Shown here in pieces: positions 55,081 through 64,000 of a stretch of DNA of 64,000 nucleotides (positions are counted from its first letter, which is position 1; each line of letters begins with the position of its first letter). This DNA comes from an uncultured Draconibacterium sp. Its GTDB lineage: Bacteria > Bacteroidota > Bacteroidia > Bacteroidales > Prolixibacteraceae. A model generated the notes under the pieces. The model was not told where the DNA came from, did no database searches, and was given only the letters and a program-made list of their open reading frames with translations. The stretch lies in the NCBI RefSeq assembly GCF_913063105.1, contig NZ_CAJXYQ010000003.1, positions 248,001 to 312,000 on the forward strand. Direction: 5' to 3'. Made by a program: the position numbers and the translations under genes.

Positions 55081-56349
55081 ATGAAACAGCTAATAATTTT
55101 GATTTTACTTATTCCGGTAATTGTTTTTCCGGGTATGCTAAATGCGCAAATAAAATCAGCCAATAAGTTATATGGCGAGCTAAAATACGCTAAGGCTATT
55201 CCCTTCTATTTAAAAGTTGTCAATAGTAAAAAAGCCCAAAACAAACAGGAAGCTACAGTAAAGCTTGCCGATTGTTATCGCCTTACCAATAAGCACCAGG
55301 TAGCTGCCAAATGGTACGAGAAAGCGCTGGAGTATGACGGCAATGATGCGGTAGTTTATTACAATTACGGAAATGTATTAAGAACTCTGGGTAATTATCA
55401 ATCTGCCAGGCAGCAATTTCAGCGCTATTTAAAAAGTGTTCCGCACGATGTAAGAGCCCAAAAATATCTTAGGTATTGCGAAGAAATAAGCAGGTGGAAA
55501 AACCTTAAGCCAGTCGCTTCAATTAAAAATGCATCAAGCTTAAACTCGGCGTATTCCGATTTTTCGCCGGTGGTGTACAAAAGCGGAATTGTATTTGTTT
55601 CAGACCGTAATGTTGATGAGTTGGACAACAATAACTTCTACTGGACTGGCAACGGCTACCTGAAACTTTTTTATTCGCCCAGGCTTGATAGTATGCGATA
55701 TGCAACGCCGGCAATGCTGTCAAAGCAATTTAATCAGGCTTACCATAATGGGCCGGTGTGTTTTAATTCTGCCCAAAATAAAGTCTATATAACACGTACC
55801 GAAAAGCACAAACGTTACAAAAAGGATTCGGTGCAAACTCATTTTAGTTTTATTGCCGAGCTTGACCTAAGTGAGTCAAAATCAACAGGAGCGTATTTTG
55901 CCCATAACAGCAATCTGTATTCAACAGGGCACGTGGCATTATCGGCCGATGGAAAAAAAATGGTGTTTGCCAGCAACAAACCGGGAGGCTTGGGCGAGAG
56001 CGATTTGTATTACTGCGAGTTGCAAAATAACGAATGGACCACGCCGCTTAACCTCGGCGAGCAAATAAACAGCTTTGGTAATGAATTTTTTCCCAGCTTT
56101 AAAAACGATTCCACACTGTTTTTTGCCTCTGATGGGCATATGGGGTACGGAGGGCTTGATTTGTTTGTTTCCATATTAAAAGATGGACAGTGGCAAGAAC
56201 CGGAAAACCTGAAAGCACCACTTAACTCTTCCTACGACGACTTTTCAATTGTTTTTACCGAAAAGTCGCACGGAATATTTAGCTCAAACCGACCCGAAGG
56301 TAAAGGTCAGGATGATCTCTATTTTTTTCAATTAGATAATGATGAGTAG
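55081..56349 (+). CDS. TPR/PD40 beta-propeller protein, PorE-like without OmpA domain
   Basis: A 422-residue secreted periplasmic-type protein. The signal peptide ends near LNAQ (about residue 22). TPR helices occupy about 25-140 (YGELKYAKAIPFYLKVV, VVYYNYGNVLRTLGNY), followed by a PD40 beta-propeller (about 145-420) with blades ending FASNKPGGLGESDLYY, FASDGHMGYGGLDLFV and FSSNRPEGKGQDDLYF. The layout matches the N-terminal two domains of Porphyromonas gingivalis PorE and related T9SS accessory proteins, but the C-terminal OmpA-like peptidoglycan-binding domain is absent. It starts 17 bp after PorP/SprF, so the three genes form one operon. Confidence 0.88.
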   Translation: MKQLIILILLIPVIVFPGMLNAQIKSANKLYGELKYAKAIPFYLKVVNSKKAQNKQEATVKLADCYRLTNKHQVAAKWYEKALEYDGNDAVVYYNYGNVLRTLGNYQSARQQFQRYLKSVPHDVRAQKYLRYCEEISRWKNLKPVASIKNASSLNSAYSDFSPVVYKSGIVFVSDRNVDELDNNNFYWTGNGYLKLFYSPRLDSMRYATPAMLSKQFNQAYHNGPVCFNSAQNKVYITRTEKHKRYKKDSVQTHFSFIAELDLSESKSTGAYFAHNSNLYSTGHVALSADGKKMVFASNKPGGLGESDLYYCELQNNEWTTPLNLGEQINSFGNEFFPSFKNDSTLFFASDGHMGYGGLDLFVSILKDGQWQEPENLKAPLNSSYDDFSIVFTEKSHGIFSSNRPEGKGQDDLYFFQLDNDE

Positions 56350-56371
56350 GTAGTTATTTTGTTTAAAACCA

Positions 56372-56785
56372 ATGAGCAAGATGCAGGTGAAAATTGAAGG
56401 TGCCGACCGAATAGTATACATCTCGCGGGAAGGGTGCATTGATTTGGCGGATGCAATAAATATACTGAAACGTGTAATTCAGGAATTTGGAAACCAACGC
56501 GTATTATATATTCTTGAAGATGCGCGCCGTTCAACACTTGATTTATCGGTACCGGAAATGGGTGTTTATTACGATGAGATAAAAAAGCATTTAAATAAAT
56601 TTGTTGAGGTTCGGCATGCAATTGTTCTTTCCACGCCTTTTGAAACGGCCATGGGTACAATTTTTCAGGAAATGGTAGGTCCGTTAAAAGTTTATGCTTA
56701 TGCCTGTTTTTCAACTAAAACTGCTGCAATTAATTGGCTGAAAAAAGGATCGTTTTATGGTTTTGGTTCTGATATAGAGCAATAA
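56372..56785 (+). CDS. Small STAS/SpoIIAA-like protein
   Basis: A 137-residue soluble protein. Alternating strands and helices (QVKIEGADRIVYISREGCID, then ILEDARRSTLD, then AIVLSTPFETAMGTI) resemble the SpoIIAA-like/STAS group found beside Bacteroidota sensor kinases. Recognition is moderate, and no phosphorylatable STAS Ser can be pointed to with certainty. It begins 22 bp after the TPR/PD40 gene and stands about 205 bp before the giant sensor kinase, so it may be shared between the adhesin operon and the sensory cluster. No function is proposed beyond regulation. Confidence 0.65.
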   Translation: MSKMQVKIEGADRIVYISREGCIDLADAINILKRVIQEFGNQRVLYILEDARRSTLDLSVPEMGVYYDEIKKHLNKFVEVRHAIVLSTPFETAMGTIFQEMVGPLKVYAYACFSTKTAAINWLKKGSFYGFGSDIEQ

Positions 56786-56990
56786 AAACGATCTGCCGGG
56801 CAGTGGTAGAGTTAAGCTTAGCTGTGTTTTTTTTTAAGAGAAATGTGTTTCAATCTTCCAAATGGCTTACAACAATTGGGAGATAAATACATTAAAAATC
56901 AGTTAGGCGCCTTAATGAGCAACACTTTTTTTTGCTAACTTATGCCTGCTTTCATTTTTATGAAGCGGGGATAAAAATAAAACCAAAAAA

Positions 56991-59900
56991 ATGAGCCACT
57001 TACCTGAAGCGAAAACTGAGCTTTTCCACCGCATTATTAATACCCTAAAAGCTGTAAATAATATTCTGATTACTGAGCACGACCCGGCGAAAATGATTCG
57101 GAAGATTTGCCAGACTTTAACTCAAAAACGGGGCTATTATTTTTGCTGGATTGGCTTGTTTGATAAAAGTGGAAAGTTATGCAGTATTGAAAGCTCCGGA
57201 AATGTTGAGGGATTTGATAAACTAAAAGAAGACTTGTTAAACGGCCGCCTAAACGGGAATTTAAAAAAAGCCCTTGCCAAAAATACTTTTATCAAGTTAG
57301 ATGAACCCCAAAAAGACTGTCCGTTAGCTGAAACGTTTAAAAATTACAGTTCATTTATTTCCCCAATTGCTATCGACAACGATCAGTATGGCCTGATGTG
57401 TGCCGCAGTACCCTCTGCAGATGCTGCTCATCCGAAAGAAGCAGAAACCTTTGCCGATACTGCAAAAAGTATTGGTTACGCATTAAGTAACTTAAAAACT
57501 AAACAAGACGCAGCCAGTTTTATCGCCGCTTCAAACGAAGCATATATTACCTTTGATAAAGAGCTTAATTTTGTTTCAGCCAATACGGCTTTTTGCAAAA
57601 TGTTTAATTGCAACGAAGATTTTATTGTTGGCAAAAACATGCAGGATTTGGCAAAGGAGCACCTCAATAAACAAAGTGCCAAAACTGTTTTATCAGCACT
57701 AAAAGTGTTAAAAAAAGAGGGAGACGTAGAAGAGCTGCAGATTGAATTTGACAATCGAATTTACAAGGTGTCATCCCGGATTAACCAACTGCATAAATAC
57801 CGACTCGGAAAAGTTACCGATATCACAAAAGCATACATCGAACGCAATGAGCTTAAAAAAAGCGAAAGCAAGTATCGAAAATTGGTAGAGGGGCTCAACG
57901 ATTCGGTTTTTATTTTACAGGATGACCAAATTAAATACGTAAACAGTACGCTTTGCCAAACATCGGGGTATACTGAAGAAGAATTATTGAACCAACCTTT
58001 TAGCAAGTTTATTGCCGAGTCGGAAGTGGATAAAGTGATGCATAGATATCGGCAGCGAACTGAAGGGAAAGTAATCCGAAATACCTACAAATCGTTGGCG
58101 AAAACTAAGCATGGAACCGAGATCCCTGTTGAAGTAACAGTAATCCCAGTTGAATTTGAAGGAAAACCCGCTTTACAGGTTGTGCTTCATAATCTTACAG
58201 AACGTTTAAAAACCATGCAAAACCTCGAGGAAAGTGAAGAGCGTTATCGTTTTTTGGCTGATTCAGCCTTCGAGGGAATAATAATTCATAAAAACGGCAT
58301 TATCCTCGAAACCAATAAGGCCATGGCTAAACTGTCGGGGTATAAACAAGACGAACTAATAGGGAAAAGCATTTTCGATTTTTTGGAGAGCACGAATGAT
58401 ATTGATTTGGTAAAAATGCATTCAAAAAACGATAAAAACGATCCGTATGTGGTAAACGCAACAACAAAAACCGGTAGTACTGTATTTATTGAAATAGAAA
58501 GTAAAGGTATTAGCTACAACGGCGAAAATGTTAGAATAGCCGGGGTTAGAGATATAACAGAACGCCAGCAATTAAATAAGAAGCTTGAAGATACAACAAA
58601 TCAGTTACATACCCTTTTAAACAATTTGCCAGGTATGGCTTATGCTTGCCACAATAATAAAAGTTGGGAAATGATTTTTATGAGCAAAGGCTGCATAGAG
58701 TTAACCGGTTACCAGCCCGAAGATTTTATTGAGTCAGACGTGTTTTGTTATAACGATATCATACATCCGGCATACCGCGATAAGGTTTGGGAAAAAGTAC
58801 AAAATGCCATTACCAGCAAAAAACCCTTTGAGATTGAATACAAAATAATTACCAAAAACAAAGAAGAAAAATGGGTTTGGGAGCGTGGCAGAAGCGTTAC
58901 CCGAAACAACAACGAAGTGCTGGAAGGCTTTATTTCGGATATAACAGAACGCAAGAAAGCAACAAATGCTTTTATACAGTCGCAAACCAAATACCGCTCG
59001 TTGTTTAATGCCATTAACGATGCCATAATTATTCAGGATTACGAAAACGAAGACCAAAAAATTATTGAGGTAAATGAAAAAGCCTGCACTTTATATGGCT
59101 ACTCGCGAAGCGAACTGCTCAACAGCTCAGTAAAACAGCTTTCGGTAGGGTACACCTCATGGAGCGAAGATAAGCCGGAACGCATTTATGAAACGCTTCA
59201 TAAAACAAAAGATAACAGAAGCATTCCGGTTGAAGTAAACTCCAGTATTTTCAAAATTGGAAAACGACGGATGATTATGTCAATAATTCGGGACATTAGC
59301 ACCCATAAAAATGCCGAACAAAAGCTTACCGAATCAGAACACCTGTTAAATATTGTTTTACAAAGTATGCCAAGTGGATTTGTAATGATTGACGATAATT
59401 ACAGAATCCGTCGTGTAAACGAGCAAACTTGTAAAATTACCGGCTATCAGAGGGCCGAATTGGAAGGACAGGAATGTAAGTTAATCTGTCCGAAAACAGA
59501 CTGTAAAACTGAATGTCCGGTGTGGGCCAAGGGAGTTGATTCGTTTACCGGAATGGATACCGTTATTAAAGGTAAAAGCCAAAGCGAAACCGCTGTGCTT
59601 AAAAATGCCCAAACAATCTTAATTAATGGCGAAAGATTGGTTTTAGAGAGTTTTCAGGATATTACTCAGTTAAAACAAACCGAGCTGGAATTGTTGCGAG
59701 CAATTACAAAGGCTCGCGAAAGCGAGCAGAAATTTGCAGCCTTTATGAATTTCCTACCCGGATCGGCCTTTATAAAAGACCGTGAACTTAACTTTCAGTA
59801 CGTAAATCGTTTTCTGGAAAAAAATATGGATGCCACCACTTGGGTTGGAAAAAATACCCGCGATGTAATTCCTGATGATATTGTGGATAATGTGGTGAAA

Positions 59901-62150
59901 GATGATGAAAAAGCACTGCTTCAGGGCAGGCATAAATACGAAGAACAATTTCCGGTAGTGGGCAGAGGTATGCGCGACTTTTTGACCTATAAGTTTACCA
60001 TTGGCGAAGATAAAGCCCTACTTGGAGGAATTTCAATCGATATAACCGAGCGAAAACATCTTGAAAGCCGAAATTCCATGCTTTATAAAGCAATGGAAGC
60101 AAGTCCGGTGAGTGTGGTAATTACCGATGTTCATGGTAATATTGAATATGTAAATCCATTTTTTGTAGAAAAAACCGGGTATCAACTGCAAGAGGTGATT
60201 GGACGCAACCCCCGGGTTTTAAAATCGGGTGAGCAAACACCAGACTTCTATAAAAATATGTGGAATACCATTTTAAGTGGTCAGATCTGGCATGGCGAGT
60301 TTCATAATAAAAAGAAAAATGGTGAATTGTATTGGGAAAAAGGAAGCATCTCGCCAATTACCAATGGCAATGCAGAGATTGTACAGTTTATAGCCATTAA
60401 AGAAGATATTACCCTGCAAAAACAAATCCTTTCGGATTTACAAATTGCCAAAGAATTGGCCGAAAAAAATGAAAAAGAAGTAATTGCACAGAAAGATATT
60501 GTACAACTGCACAACGACCGACTGGAAAGTTTGTTTCGCATTTCGCAAATAAATACCAGCTCAACACAGGAATTACTGGATTTTGCTTTGCAAGAGGCTG
60601 TAAACCTTACCGAAAGTAAAATTGGGTACATTTATTTTTACAACGAAAATACCCGTCAGTTTACACTGAACACCTGGTCGCGCGAGGTAATGAAGGAGTG
60701 CCGGGTAATGAACCCGGAAACGGTTTATGATTTAGATACCACCGGTTGTTGGGGCGAAGCAGTGCGCCAGCGTAAGCCAATTGTTATTAACGATTATGAG
60801 GCTGAAAACCCCTACAAAAAGGGAACACCACAAGGCCATGTGGCCCTTAAAAAGTTCTTAACGATTCCTGTTTTTTCTGATAATGAAATTGTTGCAGTTG
60901 CAGGGGTCGCCAATAAAAAAAGTAATTATAATCAATCGGATGTAAGGCAGCTTACCTTGTTAATGGATAATGTTTGGAAAATTGCCGAACGCATAAGGTT
61001 AATCGAGGACTTAAAAGTTGCCAAAGAAAAAGCTGAAGAAAGCGATAAACTAAAATCGGCATTTCTGGCAAATATGAGCCACGAAATACGAACTCCCATG
61101 AATGGAATTATGGGCTTTACCGAGCTGCTAAAGGACCCAAGTCTGAGTGGCGAGCAACAAAACGAGTTTATCTCCATAATTCAAAAAAGTGGCGACCGTA
61201 TGCTGTCAACCATTAACGATATTATTGATATCTCAAAAATAGAATCGGGCCTGGTTGGTGTGGATTTGGATACCATCGATTTAAAATCATTTTTAACCGA
61301 TATTAAGTTATTTTTTGAACCGGAAACCACAAAAAAACAACTTTACCTAAACTTTAGTAACGAAAACGACCAGCACTCGCCAACCTTTGAGGCTGACACT
61401 GTAAAACTTCATTCAATAATTTCGAACCTGATAAAAAATGCCGTTAAATTTACCCGCGAAGGAGGCATAACTTTTGGGTATGAGATTGTTGATGATGCCA
61501 TAACATTTGTGGTGAAAGACACCGGCATTGGCATACCTGAAAATCGGCAACAAGCCATTTTTGATCGTTTTGTGCAGGCCGACATTGCCGATTCGCGCGT
61601 TTTTGAAGGATCGGGGTTGGGGCTTTCAATAAGTAAATCGTATACCGAAATGCTTGGCGGCACAATAAAACTGGAATCAAAAGAAAACGAGGGAACCACC
61701 TTTTACATCAGGCTGCCTTATAAAAAACCGACTGATTCAATCCTGACATTTGATGAGTACCCATCAGCTACCGAAAAGCTGCCAGACAATTTAAAAATTA
61801 TGATTGCTGAAGACGATCCTGTTTCGGTTGAATTGCTCAAAATTGTTTTAGGCCCTACTTGTAACGAAATGATTGTGGCAGAAAACGGGCAAAAAGCCAT
61901 TGATCTTGCCCGCGAGCATCCCGATTTAGATTTGATTCTGATGGATATAAAAATGCCTGAAGTTGATGGTTATGAAGCTACAGAGGAAATTCGAAAGTTT
62001 AATGCCAAAGTGAAAATTATTGCCCAAACAGCTTTTGCTCAGGATCAGGACGCGTTAATGGCCTTAAATGTTGGCTGCAACGATTTTATTACAAAACCGG
62101 TAAACAAAAAAGAACTATTCCAGAGTTTGAGTTCGTTATTTGCCCGGTAA
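56991..62150 (+). CDS. Multi-PAS hybrid sensor histidine kinase
   Basis: A 1719-residue cytoplasmic sensor without membrane segments. Order: GAF-like (about 10-168), eight PAS domains (about 170-1145), a second GAF (about 1175-1335), HisKA with phosphoacceptor His1364 (NMSHEIRTPMNG), HATPase (N box LIKNAVKFT, G1 VKDTGIGIP, G2 GSGLGLSIS) and a C-terminal receiver with Asp1652 (LMDIKMPEVDGYEA). The sixth PAS (about 780-900) carries a Cys-rich stretch, ECKLICPKTDCKTECPVW, that could bind metal or an Fe-S/haem group. It should sense redox or small-molecule cues and pass phosphate through its own receiver; no partner regulator gene follows directly. Confidence 0.92.
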   Translation: MSHLPEAKTELFHRIINTLKAVNNILITEHDPAKMIRKICQTLTQKRGYYFCWIGLFDKSGKLCSIESSGNVEGFDKLKEDLLNGRLNGNLKKALAKNTFIKLDEPQKDCPLAETFKNYSSFISPIAIDNDQYGLMCAAVPSADAAHPKEAETFADTAKSIGYALSNLKTKQDAASFIAASNEAYITFDKELNFVSANTAFCKMFNCNEDFIVGKNMQDLAKEHLNKQSAKTVLSALKVLKKEGDVEELQIEFDNRIYKVSSRINQLHKYRLGKVTDITKAYIERNELKKSESKYRKLVEGLNDSVFILQDDQIKYVNSTLCQTSGYTEEELLNQPFSKFIAESEVDKVMHRYRQRTEGKVIRNTYKSLAKTKHGTEIPVEVTVIPVEFEGKPALQVVLHNLTERLKTMQNLEESEERYRFLADSAFEGIIIHKNGIILETNKAMAKLSGYKQDELIGKSIFDFLESTNDIDLVKMHSKNDKNDPYVVNATTKTGSTVFIEIESKGISYNGENVRIAGVRDITERQQLNKKLEDTTNQLHTLLNNLPGMAYACHNNKSWEMIFMSKGCIELTGYQPEDFIESDVFCYNDIIHPAYRDKVWEKVQNAITSKKPFEIEYKIITKNKEEKWVWERGRSVTRNNNEVLEGFISDITERKKATNAFIQSQTKYRSLFNAINDAIIIQDYENEDQKIIEVNEKACTLYGYSRSELLNSSVKQLSVGYTSWSEDKPERIYETLHKTKDNRSIPVEVNSSIFKIGKRRMIMSIIRDISTHKNAEQKLTESEHLLNIVLQSMPSGFVMIDDNYRIRRVNEQTCKITGYQRAELEGQECKLICPKTDCKTECPVWAKGVDSFTGMDTVIKGKSQSETAVLKNAQTILINGERLVLESFQDITQLKQTELELLRAITKARESEQKFAAFMNFLPGSAFIKDRELNFQYVNRFLEKNMDATTWVGKNTRDVIPDDIVDNVVKDDEKALLQGRHKYEEQFPVVGRGMRDFLTYKFTIGEDKALLGGISIDITERKHLESRNSMLYKAMEASPVSVVITDVHGNIEYVNPFFVEKTGYQLQEVIGRNPRVLKSGEQTPDFYKNMWNTILSGQIWHGEFHNKKKNGELYWEKGSISPITNGNAEIVQFIAIKEDITLQKQILSDLQIAKELAEKNEKEVIAQKDIVQLHNDRLESLFRISQINTSSTQELLDFALQEAVNLTESKIGYIYFYNENTRQFTLNTWSREVMKECRVMNPETVYDLDTTGCWGEAVRQRKPIVINDYEAENPYKKGTPQGHVALKKFLTIPVFSDNEIVAVAGVANKKSNYNQSDVRQLTLLMDNVWKIAERIRLIEDLKVAKEKAEESDKLKSAFLANMSHEIRTPMNGIMGFTELLKDPSLSGEQQNEFISIIQKSGDRMLSTINDIIDISKIESGLVGVDLDTIDLKSFLTDIKLFFEPETTKKQLYLNFSNENDQHSPTFEADTVKLHSIISNLIKNAVKFTREGGITFGYEIVDDAITFVVKDTGIGIPENRQQAIFDRFVQADIADSRVFEGSGLGLSISKSYTEMLGGTIKLESKENEGTTFYIRLPYKKPTDSILTFDEYPSATEKLPDNLKIMIAEDDPVSVELLKIVLGPTCNEMIVAENGQKAIDLAREHPDLDLILMDIKMPEVDGYEATEEIRKFNAKVKIIAQTAFAQDQDALMALNVGCNDFITKPVNKKELFQSLSSLFAR

Positions 62151-62206
62151 ACTCTGGCGGCATATGTTGTGCCTTTTTACCTTGCAGACTTTAGTTTGCA
62201 AAAAAC

Positions 62207-63394
62207 TTAGTTGCTAACCGGCAAACTGAAGCTGAATTCACTTCCGCTTCCAAGTGTGCTCCTGGCAGAAATTTTACCTTTATGCGAATCAATAATTTTC
62301 TTAACAATGGCTAAGCCTAAGCCTGTCGATTTTTCTCCGGCTGTTGATTTTGTTGAGGTCGTTTGAAAATCCTTAAAAAGGAAATTCAGTTCCTCTTCAG
62401 CAATGCCTTTTCCTTCATCAATAACCCGGGTTACCAGCTGCGAATCTTCAGTGTTTACTTTAATCCATATCGTTTTTCCATCGTGCGAATATTTAATGGC
62501 GTTGCTTAGCAGGTTATTTATTACCTGTTCAATTTTATCTTTGTCGCACAGCACCTTTGTTTGCTCACCGGCTTTCTCGAAAATTATTAGCTGCGATTTT
62601 TTCTTTGCAAACATTTGGTTTTGAGCAATACAATTTGAAACAATCTGGTAAAAATCCCACTCTTTAAAATCCAGATCCAGAATGCCCGATTCTATTTTCG
62701 AGGTATCCAGGAAGTCTTCAATAAGCTTTAATGAGTACGCACAGCGGTCGTTTATAATTTTCAGGAACTCCATTTTTTCTTTTTCCGGATAACCGTTAAA
62801 ATCAGAAACCAAAAGTTCAGAGAAATTGTAAGCATTACCAATCGGATTTCGTAAGTCGTGCGCCACTATACCCACATATTTATTTTTCTCAATATTTAAG
62901 TGTTTTAACCTGTTGTTGGCTGATTCTAGTTCATGCGTTCGTTCTTTTACCTTTTCCTCCAAATGAGCGTTTGCTTCTTTTAATTTAACCAGAAGTTTTT
63001 TGTTGTTTGTTATTAACTCGTGTTTTTCAAAAGCTTCCTTTATGGCTAAATCCAGCTCAACCGGACTCCAGGGTTTTGTGAGGTAACGAAATACCTGCCC
63101 CTCATTTATTGCACCAACTACTGCTTCAATATCGGAGTAGCCTGTTAAAATTAATTTTAAAGCATCGGGGTATTTATTTTTTATCCGGTTAAAAAAGTCA
63201 ACACCTGTCATTCCGGGCATGCGTTGGTCTGATAAAACTACCTGAATGGGTTGTTCCTCCATTATTTTAATTGCATCGTTCCCGTTTGTTGCCGTGTGCA
63301 CTTTATATTTTCTTCGAAACTGACGAAAAATAGATTTGGTAATTTCCACTTCATCGTCAATAACCAACAAGTGTTGTTGAAATTCGTTGTTCAT
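62207..63394 (-). CDS. Receiver-histidine kinase hybrid
   Basis: A 395-residue soluble protein. An N-terminal receiver (about residues 7-122) has phosphoacceptor Asp56 in VLSDQRMPGMTG and the conserved Lys in YLTKPWSP. A coiled coil (about 130-170) leads to HisKA with His179 (VAHDLRNPIG) and HATPase (N box NNLLSNAIKYS, G1 VIDEGKGI, G2 STGLGLAIVKKI). The YLTKPW motif is typical of RpfG/HD-GYP-type receivers, but no HD domain is present. The gene follows the upstream kinase gene by 7 bp on the same strand, so the upstream kinase probably phosphorylates this receiver. Confidence 0.92.
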   Translation of the reverse strand: MNNEFQQHLLVIDDEVEITKSIFRQFRRKYKVHTATNGNDAIKIMEEQPIQVVLSDQRMPGMTGVDFFNRIKNKYPDALKLILTGYSDIEAVVGAINEGQVFRYLTKPWSPVELDLAIKEAFEKHELITNNKKLLVKLKEANAHLEEKVKERTHELESANNRLKHLNIEKNKYVGIVAHDLRNPIGNAYNFSELLVSDFNGYPEKEKMEFLKIINDRCAYSLKLIEDFLDTSKIESGILDLDFKEWDFYQIVSNCIAQNQMFAKKKSQLIIFEKAGEQTKVLCDKDKIEQVINNLLSNAIKYSHDGKTIWIKVNTEDSQLVTRVIDEGKGIAEEELNFLFKDFQTTSTKSTAGEKSTGLGLAIVKKIIDSHKGKISARSTLGSGSEFSFSLPVSN

Positions 63395-63401
63395 TGTTCT
63401 T

Positions 63402-64000
63402 CTAAGATTTAATAATTTCCGGTATCGTAATCGTAAAAGTTGAACCCCGTTCGGGTTCTGATTCTACTTCTATTGTTCCTTTATGTAAATCGCTTATTAT
63501 TTTATAGCTTATGCTTAAGCCAAGTCCGGTACCTGCACCAACCGGTTTTGTGGTAAAAAACGGATTAAATATTTTGTCAATTGTTTCTTTATCAATGCCA
63601 CACCCATTGTCGGCTACTGAAATACCAAGCTGCTTGTCGGTTTTTTTTAGGCTTAATATAACAGAGCCTTTAATATCAACTGCATAAATGGCGTTAATTA
63701 AAATATTCAGCAAAGCCTGGTTTAATTGCCCGGGGTAACAATCGGTAAATAACTGCTCAGGGGCAATCAGTTTAAAATCGATTTCTTTTTTATCAAGCTC
63801 TGGTTTTATAATTGAAAGTGTTGAATTAATATTTTCAACCAGATCGATGTGTTTTATCTCTGATTCATCAAGTCGCGAGAATTTGCGTAAATCCTCCACA
63901 ATACGTTTTACTCTCTCAACCCCGGTTTGCGATTCGGTTAGTACATCCGAGATATCTTCTGTTAAATAATCGAATTCGAATTGTGTTTTTATGTTGTGCA
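63402..64000 (-). CDS. Sensor histidine kinase, C-terminal part (5' end outside window)
   Basis: The frame is open through the right edge (TGVERVKRIVEDLRKFSRLDE continues upstream of any start). The visible part is the end of the HisKA region and an HATPase domain: N box LNILINAIYAV, G1 VADNGCGID, F box FNPFFTTKP and G2 GAGTGLGLSIS. The dimerisation helix style (ERVKRIVEDLRKFSR) is that of the NtrB/ZraS-like two-component sensors. It is the first visible gene of a two-gene operon with the receiver-kinase hybrid. Any sensing domain lies outside the window. Confidence 0.9.
   Translation of the reverse strand, partial: HNIKTQFEFDYLTEDISDVLTESQTGVERVKRIVEDLRKFSRLDESEIKHIDLVENINSTLSIIKPELDKKEIDFKLIAPEQLFTDCYPGQLNQALLNILINAIYAVDIKGSVILSLKKTDKQLGISVADNGCGIDKETIDKIFNPFFTTKPVGAGTGLGLSISYKIISDLHKGTIEVESEPERGSTFTITIPEIIKS

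Noticed and set aside
62170..62205. Hairpin TTGCAGACT-TT-AGTTTGCAA between convergent kinases as a terminator
   Set aside because: The stem is short with a G-T pair, and the flanking runs are A on the plus strand, so it is not a clear terminator for either gene.

Overview
The window looks like chromosome from a Bacteroidota bacterium, most likely a marine or anaerobic relative of the Marinilabiliales/Prolixibacteraceae. The grounds are a giant surface protein with a type B sorting domain for the type IX secretion system (T9SS), its PorP/SprF partner, promoters of the TTTG / TAnnTTTG type, few Shine-Dalgarno sites, a DUF6261-like gene and PorT-like barrels. The order-level placement is inference only. 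No rRNA, tRNA, CRISPR array or transposase gene was seen.

Layout. (1) 1-3.5 kb: the end of an S9 peptidase, an MFS transporter and a DUF6261-like gene. (2) 3.5-7.8 kb: an accessory, AT-rich island. It holds a 42-bp tandem array, a palindromic element, two 310-bp direct repeats exactly 2500 bp apart, and three small gene cassettes (Crp-like regulator + NAD(P)H oxidoreductase; outer-membrane barrel; DUF4177 protein). Each cassette starts with GTT... and ends with the exact reverse complement ...AAC, next to attC-like palindromes. This is the logic of an integron cassette array without a visible integrase (CALIN-like). An AAA ATPase remnant follows. (3) 7.8-20.5 kb: mostly housekeeping genes. 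These are a queuosine-precursor transporter with a candidate preQ1-I-like riboswitch, a CBM9-like / GHL10-like glycan pair, mgsA, glmM, an ECF sigma factor with a membrane partner, an RsuA-family pseudouridine synthase, AIM24, dgt, a YgjP-like metallopeptidase and an orphan HlyD-type adaptor.

(4) 20.5-26.1 kb: a respiratory module. Two Crp/Fnr regulators flank a small membrane protein, a rhodanese lipoprotein, a membrane cytochrome b fused to a PAS domain, and an octaheme cytochrome c of the tetrathionate-reductase type. FNR/CRP-like operators lie in the divergent promoter regions. (5) 27.0-56.8 kb: one 27-kb gene for a 9017-residue secreted adhesin-like protein (Ig-like start, about 45 HYR-type repeats, about 40 Calx-beta repeats, cadherin-like and SprB-like modules, T9SS type B C-terminus). 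It is followed by PorP/SprF, a TPR/PD40 lipid-free periplasmic-type protein and a small STAS-like protein. (6) 57.0-64.0 kb: a sensory cluster with a 1719-residue multi-PAS hybrid histidine kinase, a receiver-kinase hybrid and the C-terminal part of another kinase.

How the parts fit: the adhesin, its PorP/SprF anchor and the TPR/PD40 protein form a typical T9SS export and surface-attachment locus, with a sensory cluster beside it. The respiratory module is probably switched by the two Crp/Fnr proteins according to electron-acceptor supply. The cassette island is the part least explained by known annotation.
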